DNA from: Bacteroidales bacterium
Lineage (GTDB): Bacteria; Bacteroidota; Bacteroidia; Bacteroidales; UBA932
Direction: 5' to 3'
Assembly: GCA_024401865.1 (NCBI GenBank)
Contig: JAKSKI010000009.1
Coordinates: forward strand, 1 to 39,557
Length of the DNA stretch: 39,557 nt
The notes under the pieces are model-generated. The model made no database searches. It was not told the DNA's origin and worked only from the letters and a program-made list of their open reading frames with translations. Of the stretch, positions 8,466 through 16,039 are shown one piece after another. A program made the translations under genes and the position numbers. Each line of letters opens with the position of its first letter. Within the stretch, counting starts at the first letter, position 1.

Positions 8466-9361
8466 TATACCAGTTGTTTTATCAGTGTTTCACGTTCGCC
8501 GGGAAGATAATCGATGACGGGCACCTCGATCATGGTGTAACACCCCGGCATCTGTCTCATTGAAGCCCTGGCAGCCATCACAAGCACCTGGGCCGTAAGG
8601 GCGGGATTGTTGATGCGCATATTGAACTCTGCCCTCTGTCCGTCAGTGCAGCCCGAACTGCCCGAGCGCTCGAGCTTGACTCCGTGCATATGAGTATCCA
8701 GCGCATCCACGCTGTCCACCACTGTAACCGAGGTTTCGTCATTGATGAAATACGAGTCGCATTTGATCGAGTCCGCCACAGCCTCCGGGTCCGCTCCCGG
8801 CTCCAGCTCGACGTACACTTCCCTGCGGTGAACCCCCTCGCCGGCGGGAATTGTCATACTCAATGCCTTCACCACTCCGGGCTTGGATGCGGCAACAACC
8901 GAATGCCCCATCGACCTTCCGGGACCGAAATTGGTGTAGGATGTGCCTTCCGGCATCATTCCCGTCAGCATGGCGCGTACAATGGAATCCGTGCCCGGAT
9001 CCCAGCCGGCGGCGATTATGCCGACGGCCCCGGACTTGACTGCCACGGGCGAAAGGGAAGACCTGAGTGCCGCTATCTCCGAATGGATGTCAAAGCAGTC
9101 AACGGTATTGATGCCCCTGCTCAGAAAGAGCCTTGCATATTCGGGGACCATACGGGAAGGAACGGCCAGGATGGCCACGTCCACCTGGTCCAGAAGGGAT
9201 ATGTCCGTCACCGCCTTGTATCCGTCAATAACGGCTGTATCCCTCCCGCCGAGACTGCGGCGCAGTATCCCGGCACACTCAATGTCCCCGGATGCGGCGA
9301 TTGCCTGCAGGACATATTTCCCTATGTTGCCGTACCCGACGACGGCTGCTCTGACTTTCAT
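8465..9361 (-). CDS. ddh: Meso-diaminopimelate D-dehydrogenase
   Basis: 298 aa from the ATG at 9361, where the protein begins MKVRAAVVGYGNIG with its Rossmann glycine motif; the open frame extends further upstream but into the neighbouring gene. The AAGWDPGTDS segment and the following NFGPGRSMGHS region are diagnostic of Ddh. The enzyme aminates tetrahydrodipicolinate straight to meso-diaminopimelate with ammonia and NADPH, bypassing the succinylase, acetylase and DapL routes. With dapA, dapB and the aspartokinase it makes a four-gene cassette covering most of the path from aspartate to mDAP; asd and lysA are not here. It lies 5 nt after the preceding hydrolase gene. Confidence 0.93.
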   Translation of the reverse strand: MKVRAAVVGYGNIGKYVLQAIAASGDIECAGILRRSLGGRDTAVIDGYKAVTDISLLDQVDVAILAVPSRMVPEYARLFLSRGINTVDCFDIHSEIAALRSSLSPVAVKSGAVGIIAAGWDPGTDSIVRAMLTGMMPEGTSYTNFGPGRSMGHSVVAASKPGVVKALSMTIPAGEGVHRREVYVELEPGADPEAVADSIKCDSYFINDETSVTVVDSVDALDTHMHGVKLERSGSSGCTDGQRAEFNMRINNPALTAQVLVMAARASMRQMPGCYTMIEVPVIDYLPGERETLIKQLV

Positions 9362-9366
9362 ATTGT

Positions 9367-10119
9367 TCAATATTTGTGTTCTGCGAGGAATCCGAGCAGT
9401 GACCTGCCCATCTTCGGACTCGCCTTGATGTAACTTCCGTGATCTTCGCCTCCGAATATCTTCAATGTCGAATCCGGGAGAGAATCCGCTATCAGACGCG
9501 TATGCTCCTCCGAAATGAGGTCTCCGCTGCCCGCTGTCACCAGCACCGGGCACTTGACTGCCGAGAGATCCCCGGGCTTTATGTCGGGCTCATCCAGCAT
9601 CATCATCGCTATCGGCGTGCCCTCCTTGAGTATCCAGGCCTTGAATTCTTCGAATCCGGGTCCGCAGTCGGGATAAAGATTGGCTCCGCTTATGGCCATA
9701 AGGGCACAGGTGCCGGGATGAGCCATCTCGAGCAGCAGCGCTATTATGCCTCCGTCACTCCATCCGTATACGGCAGGTTTATTGAGATTCAGCGCTTTGA
9801 TGAACTGATATGAATCTTCGGCCATATCGGCATAATGATATTCGCTCAGGGGTTCATTGGCTCCCTGTCCGCGCGAATCCGGGCTATACACCCTGTAACC
9901 CGCCGCTGCAAGCTGAAGGGCCTGGACCCTCATACTTCGGTGCGAGCCACCGTTGCCGTGAATGAGAAGCACGGGCTTGCCTTCCTCCGGACCCCGCACC
10001 GCATACAGGAGCTTCTGGCCGTTGACCTCTGCCACGGCCGTGACCTCCCCGAACCTCCGGTATCGGACAGCCAGTGCGGTGCGGTAGAAGAATCCCCTTA
10101 TCCTGTGCGCAAGTTTCAT
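9367..10119 (-). CDS. Alpha/beta hydrolase
   Basis: 250 aa, probably cytoplasmic or weakly membrane associated; there is no clear signal peptide, though residues 8-20 are moderately hydrophobic. The oxyanion motif is HGNGGS (54-59), the nucleophile elbow GWSDGG with Ser121, the acid Asp200 and the base His227 (EDHGSY). The triad is complete. The substrate is unknown. A thioesterase or esterase role acting on an aryl-acetyl derivative would suit the neighbouring CoA ligases, but that is context only. It is separated by 2 nt from the ACT gene and 5 nt from ddh. Confidence 0.8.
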   Translation of the reverse strand: MKLAHRIRGFFYRTALAVRYRRFGEVTAVAEVNGQKLLYAVRGPEEGKPVLLIHGNGGSHRSMRVQALQLAAAGYRVYSPDSRGQGANEPLSEYHYADMAEDSYQFIKALNLNKPAVYGWSDGGIIALLLEMAHPGTCALMAISGANLYPDCGPGFEEFKAWILKEGTPIAMMMLDEPDIKPGDLSAVKCPVLVTAGSGDLISEEHTRLIADSLPDSTLKIFGGEDHGSYIKASPKMGRSLLGFLAEHKY

Positions 10120-10121
10120 CC

Positions 10122-10550
10122 CTACAGCAATTTCGAAAGGTCTTTCTCGGGTACGGCATGCAGTCCGCTCCCGTTGATGACTTCGACTGCCCTGACGGGG
10201 TTGTCAGTACGGAAGATGAGTATGCCCTTGCCGGCGAGAAGGAATGAATACAGATATGCTATGCTTATACCTTCGTTGGCAAATATCTCGATGGCATCTG
10301 CAGCCCTGCCCGGCATATTGTCCAATTCTATTGCAAACACTTCCGTGAGGGTGACGGCGACACCGGCCGACTTCAGCACCTCGAAGGCGCGGGCCGGCTC
10401 GCTGCATATGATACGGCATATTCCGTACTCTGCCGTGTCGGCTATCGTGGAAGCTATCAGTTGGATGCCCTCATCCTTGAGGAGCTTGAGCACCTTCACA
10501 AGAGTTCCGGACTTGTTTTCGATGAAAACGGAAAGTTGATGTATTGTCAT
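10122..10550 (-). CDS. Tandem ACT-domain protein of the PaaK neighbourhood
   Basis: 142 aa with two ACT-like repeats, about 1-68 and 69-142. Each begins with a strand and a short ligand-binding turn (IENKSGTLVKV near 10, LDNMPGRAADA near 76). Stand-alone double-ACT proteins next to phenylacetate-CoA ligase and indolepyruvate oxidoreductase genes are common in anaerobes. They are presumed to sense an amino acid, probably aromatic, but I know of no firm biochemical role. It lies 7 nt downstream of the second PaaK-like gene, so it is co-transcribed with it. Confidence 0.82.
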   Translation of the reverse strand: MTIHQLSVFIENKSGTLVKVLKLLKDEGIQLIASTIADTAEYGICRIICSEPARAFEVLKSAGVAVTLTEVFAIELDNMPGRAADAIEIFANEGISIAYLYSFLLAGKGILIFRTDNPVRAVEVINGSGLHAVPEKDLSKLL

Positions 10551-10557
10551 ATCTATC

Positions 10558-11865
10558 TTAATATTGTTTACGTAAATCTTTGACTCTTACGGCTTTGCCT
10601 TCAGATTTGGGAATCGAGTTGAAAGGTACCAGCTTCACTTTGGGAGTGATGAGTATCTCATCGCGTAACCTTCTGGTAATCTCCCTGTCAAGATTCTGGA
10701 ATGCAGTATAGTCATCGCTGATGAACCTCTCGGACACCTCCACCTCAACGGTCATTATATCATTGTCCTCCGCCGTCTCCAGGGTGATGAGATAATCGGT
10801 GGCGAGCTCTTCGAACTGCATCAGCACCTGCTCTATCTGGATGGGGAAGATGTTGACTCCCTTGAGGATAATCATATCGTCGGAACGGCCTTTCATCCTG
10901 TCCAGCCTCTTGTGATGACGGCCGCAGGCACATTCTCCGGGAAGAATCCTGGTGAGGTCCCTGGTACGGTAGCGCAGCAGCGGCATGGCCTCGCGGTTGA
11001 TGGTAGTCAGGACAAGCTCGCCCACCTCCCCTTCAGGCACGGGCTCGAGAGTCTCGGGATCGACTATCTCGACTATGTAGTAGTCCTCCCAGATATGCAG
11101 TCCGTTCTGTTCCCTGCACTCGAAGGCGACTCCTGGGCCGCACATCTCGGACATTCCGAACGAATTGTATGCCTTGACGCCCAGCATCTCCTCGATACGC
11201 TTGCGGGTATCCTCTGAATGAGGTTCGGCACCAATGACAAGAGTGCGGAGGGCGAGGTCCCTGCGGGGATCTATTCCCTGCTCGCACATCATTTCATACA
11301 GACGGGAAGCATAGGAAGGGATGGCGTGGACCACAGTCGTCCTGAAATCCTTGAAGAACTTGAGCTGACGGAGCGTGTTGCCGGCCGCCGCCGGAACAGT
11401 CAGCATACCGAGTTTCTCGGCGCCGTACTGGAATCCCAAACCACCGGTGAACATTCCGTAGCCGGATGTGTTCTGGAAAATGTCATCGGGACGGCACCCG
11501 ACCATCCACAAGCAGCGTGCAACGGCATTCGCCCACTGGTCAAGATCCCTTGCAGTATGGAGTATGACCGTAGGGTTGCCCGTAGTGCCGCTTGACGAAT
11601 GGAGCCTTGTGCAATCCTTCAACGGAACGGAAGCGATTCCGAACGGATAGGTGTCCCTGAGGTCCTGCTTTGTAGTGAAGGGTATCTTGTACAGGTCATC
11701 CAGAGTCCTGATGTCATCCGGTCTGATACCCGATTTCTCGAACCTGGCCTTGTAGAATGCCGAATTCATACAATGCCGTACCGTAGACTGAAGCCTCTCC
11801 AGCTGGAGCGCCTCGATTTCGGAACGGCTGTATGCCTCTTCGGGATTGAAGAACGTTGAATCCAT
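10558..11865 (-). CDS. paaK: Phenylacetate-CoA ligase family protein (second copy)
   Basis: 435 aa, normal for PaaK. ATP-dependent CoA ligase of the ANL superfamily that joins phenylacetate or a related aryl-acetate to CoA. The AMP-binding P-loop is HSSSGTTGNPT (89-99), with the aromatic-acid motif YNSFGMSE in the middle, LRYRTRDL, and a C-terminal domain ending in PKSEGKAVRVKD, which carries the adenylation lysine. A CxCGRHH segment is retained, as in PaaK of anaerobes. The next gene upstream, 2 nt away, encodes a paralogue. The two may differ in substrate (for example phenylacetate against indole- or hydroxyphenylacetate), which cannot be read directly. Confidence 0.9.
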   Translation of the reverse strand: MDSTFFNPEEAYSRSEIEALQLERLQSTVRHCMNSAFYKARFEKSGIRPDDIRTLDDLYKIPFTTKQDLRDTYPFGIASVPLKDCTRLHSSSGTTGNPTVILHTARDLDQWANAVARCLWMVGCRPDDIFQNTSGYGMFTGGLGFQYGAEKLGMLTVPAAAGNTLRQLKFFKDFRTTVVHAIPSYASRLYEMMCEQGIDPRRDLALRTLVIGAEPHSEDTRKRIEEMLGVKAYNSFGMSEMCGPGVAFECREQNGLHIWEDYYIVEIVDPETLEPVPEGEVGELVLTTINREAMPLLRYRTRDLTRILPGECACGRHHKRLDRMKGRSDDMIILKGVNIFPIQIEQVLMQFEELATDYLITLETAEDNDIMTVEVEVSERFISDDYTAFQNLDREITRRLRDEILITPKVKLVPFNSIPKSEGKAVRVKDLRKQY

Positions 11866-11867
11866 AT

Positions 11868-13184
11868 CTATTTCAATATCCTGTTATCAATGACAAACTT
11901 GCTCTTGCCTTCGCTTCTCTCTATGGAGCCGGGGGCCTTTACCTGGACCTTGGACCCTATGCTGAGCACGTTCTTGAGCCTTGAGGCAATCCGTTTCTCC
12001 AGTTCGGTGATAGGGGTAAGGGTATCGAATCCCTGGTCGAAATACTCCTGCCTGACCTCGACCTGCACGGTCAGCGTGTCCAGATTGTCCACCCTGTCGA
12101 CCATCAGTTTGTAATAAGGTGCGCATTCCGGCATATCGAGAAGCACGCTCTCGACCTGGGACGGGAATACGTTGATACCCCTGATGATGAGCATATCGTC
12201 ACTCCTTCCGACTACCTTCGTCATCTTGATGGAAGTCCTGCCACAGGAACAGGGAGTATCATCAAGACTGGTAAGGTCTCTGGTACGGTATCTTATAAGG
12301 GGCAATCCCTCTTTGGTGAGGGTGGTGAACACCAGCTCCCCCTGCCGGCCGACAGGCAACGGCTTGAGGGTGGAAGGGTCTATTATCTCCGGGAAGTAAT
12401 GGTCTTCATTGATATGGGATCCGTTCTGAGCCGAACACTCGTAACTTACACAAGGTCCCATAATCTCACTCAAGCCATACAGGTTGAAAGCCTTGATGCC
12501 CAGACGGCCCTCGATCTCTGCGCGCATGTTCTCTGTCCAGGGTTCAGCCCCGAATGCGCCTACGCGCAGCTTGAGGCTGTCCTTGCTGATGCCCAGACGA
12601 TCCATTGTCTCGGCCAGGTGAAGGGCATAGGACGGGGTGCAGGCTATTCCTGTAGCACCAAGGTCCCTGAGCAGCAACACGTGCTTCTCGGTATTGCCGG
12701 TGGAAGCCGGGAGCACGGCGGCACCCAGATTCTCGACACCGTAATGCACTCCGAGTCCTCCGGTGAAAAGCCCGTATCCGTATGCCACGCTGAAGATATC
12801 TCCTCTTGTGATGCCGTATGACGTCAGACAGCGTGCCATACACTCGCTCCAGACACTGATATCCTTGCGGGTGTAGCCCACTATTGTCGGATGGCCGGTA
12901 GTCCCGGAGGAAGCGTGAATACGGATTATCTCTGACTGTGGAGCCGCCTGAAGGCCGAAGGGATAGTTGTCCCTGAGATCCTGTTTGGTGGTGAAAGGCA
13001 GCTTGACTATGTCGTCTATCGTGCGTATGTCATCGGGAGTCAGATCCATCTCCTGCAGCTTGCGCCTGTAGAAGGGAGTGTTATGATACACATAACTGAC
13101 CAGCTTGTGCAAACGCCTGCCCTGGAGTTCGCACATTTCATCACGGGACATGGTCTCCTTTACCTCATTCCAGATCATAGGCAT
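11868..13184 (-). CDS. paaK: Phenylacetate-CoA ligase family protein (first copy)
   Basis: 438 aa, same family as the downstream neighbour. The P-loop is HASSGTTGHPT (90-100); motifs NLYGLSE, IRYRTRDL and CSCGR follow, and the C-terminal SEGKSKF holds the likely catalytic lysine. Its start overlaps the end of iorB by 10 bp, so it is tightly coupled to the oxidoreductase that makes or uses aryl-acetyl-CoA. An alternative start two codons in (Met3) is possible. Two PaaK copies in tandem point to a broad or two-way aryl-acetate/aryl-acetyl-CoA interconversion. Confidence 0.9.
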   Translation of the reverse strand: MPMIWNEVKETMSRDEMCELQGRRLHKLVSYVYHNTPFYRRKLQEMDLTPDDIRTIDDIVKLPFTTKQDLRDNYPFGLQAAPQSEIIRIHASSGTTGHPTIVGYTRKDISVWSECMARCLTSYGITRGDIFSVAYGYGLFTGGLGVHYGVENLGAAVLPASTGNTEKHVLLLRDLGATGIACTPSYALHLAETMDRLGISKDSLKLRVGAFGAEPWTENMRAEIEGRLGIKAFNLYGLSEIMGPCVSYECSAQNGSHINEDHYFPEIIDPSTLKPLPVGRQGELVFTTLTKEGLPLIRYRTRDLTSLDDTPCSCGRTSIKMTKVVGRSDDMLIIRGINVFPSQVESVLLDMPECAPYYKLMVDRVDNLDTLTVQVEVRQEYFDQGFDTLTPITELEKRIASRLKNVLSIGSKVQVKAPGSIERSEGKSKFVIDNRILK

Positions 13185-13726
13185 TTGAGATTTGCTTCAA
13201 TGATATCATTACCCTTGGATGCGAACACAAGCTTGACGGCTTCACGCAACTGCTCCCTGGAAATTATGTCTATGTACGGAGCTGCCGCTCCAAGCAGAAC
13301 CGTATTGGCAGTCCTGAGGTTCCCGAGCTCCAGAGCCTTCTTCTCGATGTCCAGCTGTACAAGATGGGGCAGCCTGGACAACTCCGCCTGCAATTTGTCC
13401 TCTTCGGGATAACCCGGCATATTGACAAATGGCAGGGAGGATGTTACCACGACTCCGTCCGGAGCGAGATACGGCACATAGCGCAGAGCTTCCATCGGCT
13501 CCGTCGATATTATGAGATCAGCCTGGCCGAGAGGGATGATATCACTCCATATCGGCTCGGTGGACAGCCTCAGATTGCTCTGTACGTCCCCGCCTCTCTG
13601 GCTCATTCCGTGTACTTCCGCCTGCTTGATATGCAGGCCGGCAGACAGAGCCGCCTGGCCTATAATGGTCGCTATGGACAGTATTCCGTGCCCTCCGACA
13701 CCGCAGAGAATTATGTCTTTCTTCAT
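13175..13726 (-). CDS. iorB: Indolepyruvate oxidoreductase beta subunit
   Basis: 183 aa, the usual IorB size. It corresponds to the gamma-type domain of the 2-oxoacid:ferredoxin oxidoreductases, with GVGGHGI near residue 10 and GMSQRGGDV near 40. It pairs with IorA to interconvert aryl-pyruvates and aryl-acetyl-CoA plus CO2. No cysteine cluster for an iron-sulfur centre is present. The start overlaps the iorA stop by 4 nt (ATGA), as expected for a stoichiometric complex. Confidence 0.92.
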   Translation of the reverse strand: MKKDIILCGVGGHGILSIATIIGQAALSAGLHIKQAEVHGMSQRGGDVQSNLRLSTEPIWSDIIPLGQADLIISTEPMEALRYVPYLAPDGVVVTSSLPFVNMPGYPEEDKLQAELSRLPHLVQLDIEKKALELGNLRTANTVLLGAAAPYIDIISREQLREAVKLVFASKGNDIIEANLKCL

Positions 13727-15285
13727 TTCCTGTGTCTTTTAAGAGTCTGCATACACTCCCTCCGAGGTATTATCACAGACACGCCCTTATACTCGATCTC
13801 CTCCCGTATGACATTGCTTATGTCCTCCATATTGGCGGGCAGAGGGACCACGACCCTTACGTGCTCCGGCTTGACGCCAAGGGCTACGCAGATGGCTTCG
13901 AACTTGCTCGTGCCAGCCGAATCCTGTCCTCCGGTCATGGCGGTGGTCAGATTGTCGGATATGACCACGGTGATGTCCGAGTTGTCGTTGACGGCGTCCA
14001 GAAGTCCCGTCATTCCGGAATGCGTGAACGTGGAGTCTCCGATAACGGCAATGGCGGGGCTTACTCCGGCGTCTGCGGCTCCCTTCGCCATAGTGATGGA
14101 CGCACCCATATCCACACAGCTTGCAAGTGCGCTGAACGGAGGGAGCGCTCCGAGAGTGTAGCATCCTATGTCTCCGAATATCCTGGCACCGGGATATTCA
14201 GACACCACTCTGTTGAGAGCGGCGTAAACGTCCCTGTGACCGCATCCCTTGCATAACTGGGGAGGACGGGGAGCCACAATCTCCGAAACGGACCCGGCCT
14301 TCTCCTGCTTCCTGCCGAGAGCAGCCGCCACACAGTCGGGATTGAGTTCTCCCGTACGGGGGAGGTCACCAGTGAGGCGCCCACGCACGTTGCTTCCCGC
14401 ACCCAGAACCGCCTTGACATCCTGTTCCACCACAGGCTGGCCGTCTTCTACCACAAGGATCCTCTCGCAACGAAGAGCCAGACTCTTGACCGCCGCCTCG
14501 GGAAGCGGGTATCTGTTGATCTTGAGAATCGCGACGTCAGCACCCGACTCCTTGACATAATTGTATCCTATGCCGCAGGCTATGACACCTGTCCTGACCT
14601 TGGCGACTCCGCTCTGGCACTCGATGGCAGTCAGGCTCTCATTGTACTTGAGAATGTCGGGCTGCTTGTCTATAAGGGAGACATATTGCCTGCGGGCTAT
14701 GGCCGGAAGCAACACCCATCCCCTGTCGGAAGCGGGCGAAAGTTCATTGCGGGGAATGGAATCCCCGACGACTACGGCCGCTCTCGAATGTGCCAGTCTC
14801 GTCACCACTCTGAACAGAACGGGCAGATGCAGTCTCTCCGAAAGGTCAAAAGCCTCTGATACCATATCATAGGCCTCCTGCTGAGTCGAGGGCTCGAACA
14901 CGGGCACCATGGCGAACTTGCCGTAGAAGCGCGAATCCTGCTCATTCTGTGAAGAATGCATCGAAGGATCATCGGCTGCAAGCACCACAAGGCCTCCGTT
15001 CACGCCGGTGATGGCCGAATTCACGAAAGCGTCGGCACAAACGTTCATCCCCACGTGCTTCATACATACAAGCGCCCTCTTGCCGGCGTAAGACATTCCG
15101 AGGGCCGCTTCCATAGCGGTCTTCTCATTGGTGCACCAGCGGCTCCTGACTTCCGGAGCCGACTTCTGGATAAATTCGCATATCTCGGTGGACGGAGTCC
15201 CCGGATAGGCGTACACACCCGACAGACCGGCATTCAATGCTCCCAAAGCAATTGCCTCGTCACCCAATAACAATCTCTTGTCCAT
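13723..15285 (-). CDS. iorA: Indolepyruvate oxidoreductase alpha subunit, lacking the ferredoxin domain
   Basis: 520 aa. The N-terminal pyrimidine-binding domain has the AYPGTPSTE motif (26-34). A thiamine-diphosphate domain follows with CKGCGH (near 344) and GDSTFTHSGMTG (near 413). The classic archaeal IorA of about 640 aa ends in an 8Fe ferredoxin domain with two CxxCxxCxxxCP clusters. This protein stops soon after RRECMQTLKRHRK and has no such cysteines, so electrons must pass to a separate carrier. I believe short IorA proteins occur in other Bacteroidales, but that needs an alignment. The start overlaps the upstream nitrilase gene by 26 bp. Confidence 0.92.
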   Translation of the reverse strand: MDKRLLLGDEAIALGALNAGLSGVYAYPGTPSTEICEFIQKSAPEVRSRWCTNEKTAMEAALGMSYAGKRALVCMKHVGMNVCADAFVNSAITGVNGGLVVLAADDPSMHSSQNEQDSRFYGKFAMVPVFEPSTQQEAYDMVSEAFDLSERLHLPVLFRVVTRLAHSRAAVVVGDSIPRNELSPASDRGWVLLPAIARRQYVSLIDKQPDILKYNESLTAIECQSGVAKVRTGVIACGIGYNYVKESGADVAILKINRYPLPEAAVKSLALRCERILVVEDGQPVVEQDVKAVLGAGSNVRGRLTGDLPRTGELNPDCVAAALGRKQEKAGSVSEIVAPRPPQLCKGCGHRDVYAALNRVVSEYPGARIFGDIGCYTLGALPPFSALASCVDMGASITMAKGAADAGVSPAIAVIGDSTFTHSGMTGLLDAVNDNSDITVVISDNLTTAMTGGQDSAGTSKFEAICVALGVKPEHVRVVVPLPANMEDISNVIREEIEYKGVSVIIPRRECMQTLKRHRK

Positions 15286-16039
15286 AATCTATTCTGTCAG
15301 CATCGCGAAGGACAGGGAAACTCTCCCTGAACCCTGCAAGGCAGTCCAAATCAATTTCTCCCGAGCCGAAAGCCTCCTGACCGGCAGGACATTCGGCAAG
15401 CGTGTGGCCATAGGCATCGATGAATGCGCTGTCACCCGTATAATGGCAGGACGGGTCGGAGCCCGACCTGTTGACACCCAGCACGTAACACTGGTTCTCG
15501 ATTGCACGGGCCCTGAGCAATGCCTTCCAGGCATCCGAGCGCCTGTCAGGCCAGCTCGCCACACAAAGCAGCACGTCATAATCCCCACAGTTGCGGCACC
15601 AGGACGGGAAACGCAGGTCATAACACACCGCAAGACGGAACCTGACTCCCTTCCATTCTACGGTGACCCTTCTGCCTCCGGCCTCGTAATGTCTGTCCTC
15701 GCCGCTATAGGTAAACAGGTGGTGCTTGTCATAACTTGCCACTGTACCGTCCGGCTTGACAAAGTGGAAGCGGTTGAAGAATTTGCCCCCATCCCTGACG
15801 GCAATGCTCCCCGCAACGGCGGAACCGGTGGCCGCAGCGAAATCCTTCATCCATTCCAGTGCGGCTCCGGACTCGGCCTCTGCGTGAAGTTCGGGCTGCA
15901 TTGTAAAACCGGTGGACCACATCTCGGGCAGCACGTAAAGGTCGGCTGCAGGTGCCCGGGACAACAACTCCCCCACACGGCGGACGTTCGCCGCCGTATC
16001 CCCCCACACTATGTCATACTGAAGGAACGAGACTTTCAT
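15260..16039 (-). CDS. Nitrilase-superfamily amidohydrolase, omega-amidase-like
   Basis: 259 aa with the complete nitrilase triad: Glu39 (VLPEMWSTGF), Lys105 (YDKHHLF) and Cys139 (AVCYDLRFP). Size and motifs match the YafV/omega-amidase branch. That branch hydrolyses alpha-ketoglutaramate or ketosuccinamate, the keto by-products of glutamine or asparagine transaminases acting on aromatic or methionine-derived keto acids. That role would fit beside IorAB, which uses aryl-pyruvates, by pulling transamination toward amino-acid synthesis; this link is inference. It overlaps murA upstream by 4 nt (ATGA) and iorA downstream by 26 bp. Confidence 0.86.
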   Translation of the reverse strand: MKVSFLQYDIVWGDTAANVRRVGELLSRAPAADLYVLPEMWSTGFTMQPELHAEAESGAALEWMKDFAAATGSAVAGSIAVRDGGKFFNRFHFVKPDGTVASYDKHHLFTYSGEDRHYEAGGRRVTVEWKGVRFRLAVCYDLRFPSWCRNCGDYDVLLCVASWPDRRSDAWKALLRARAIENQCYVLGVNRSGSDPSCHYTGDSAFIDAYGHTLAECPAGQEAFGSGEIDLDCLAGFRESFPVLRDADRIDYGQEIVIG

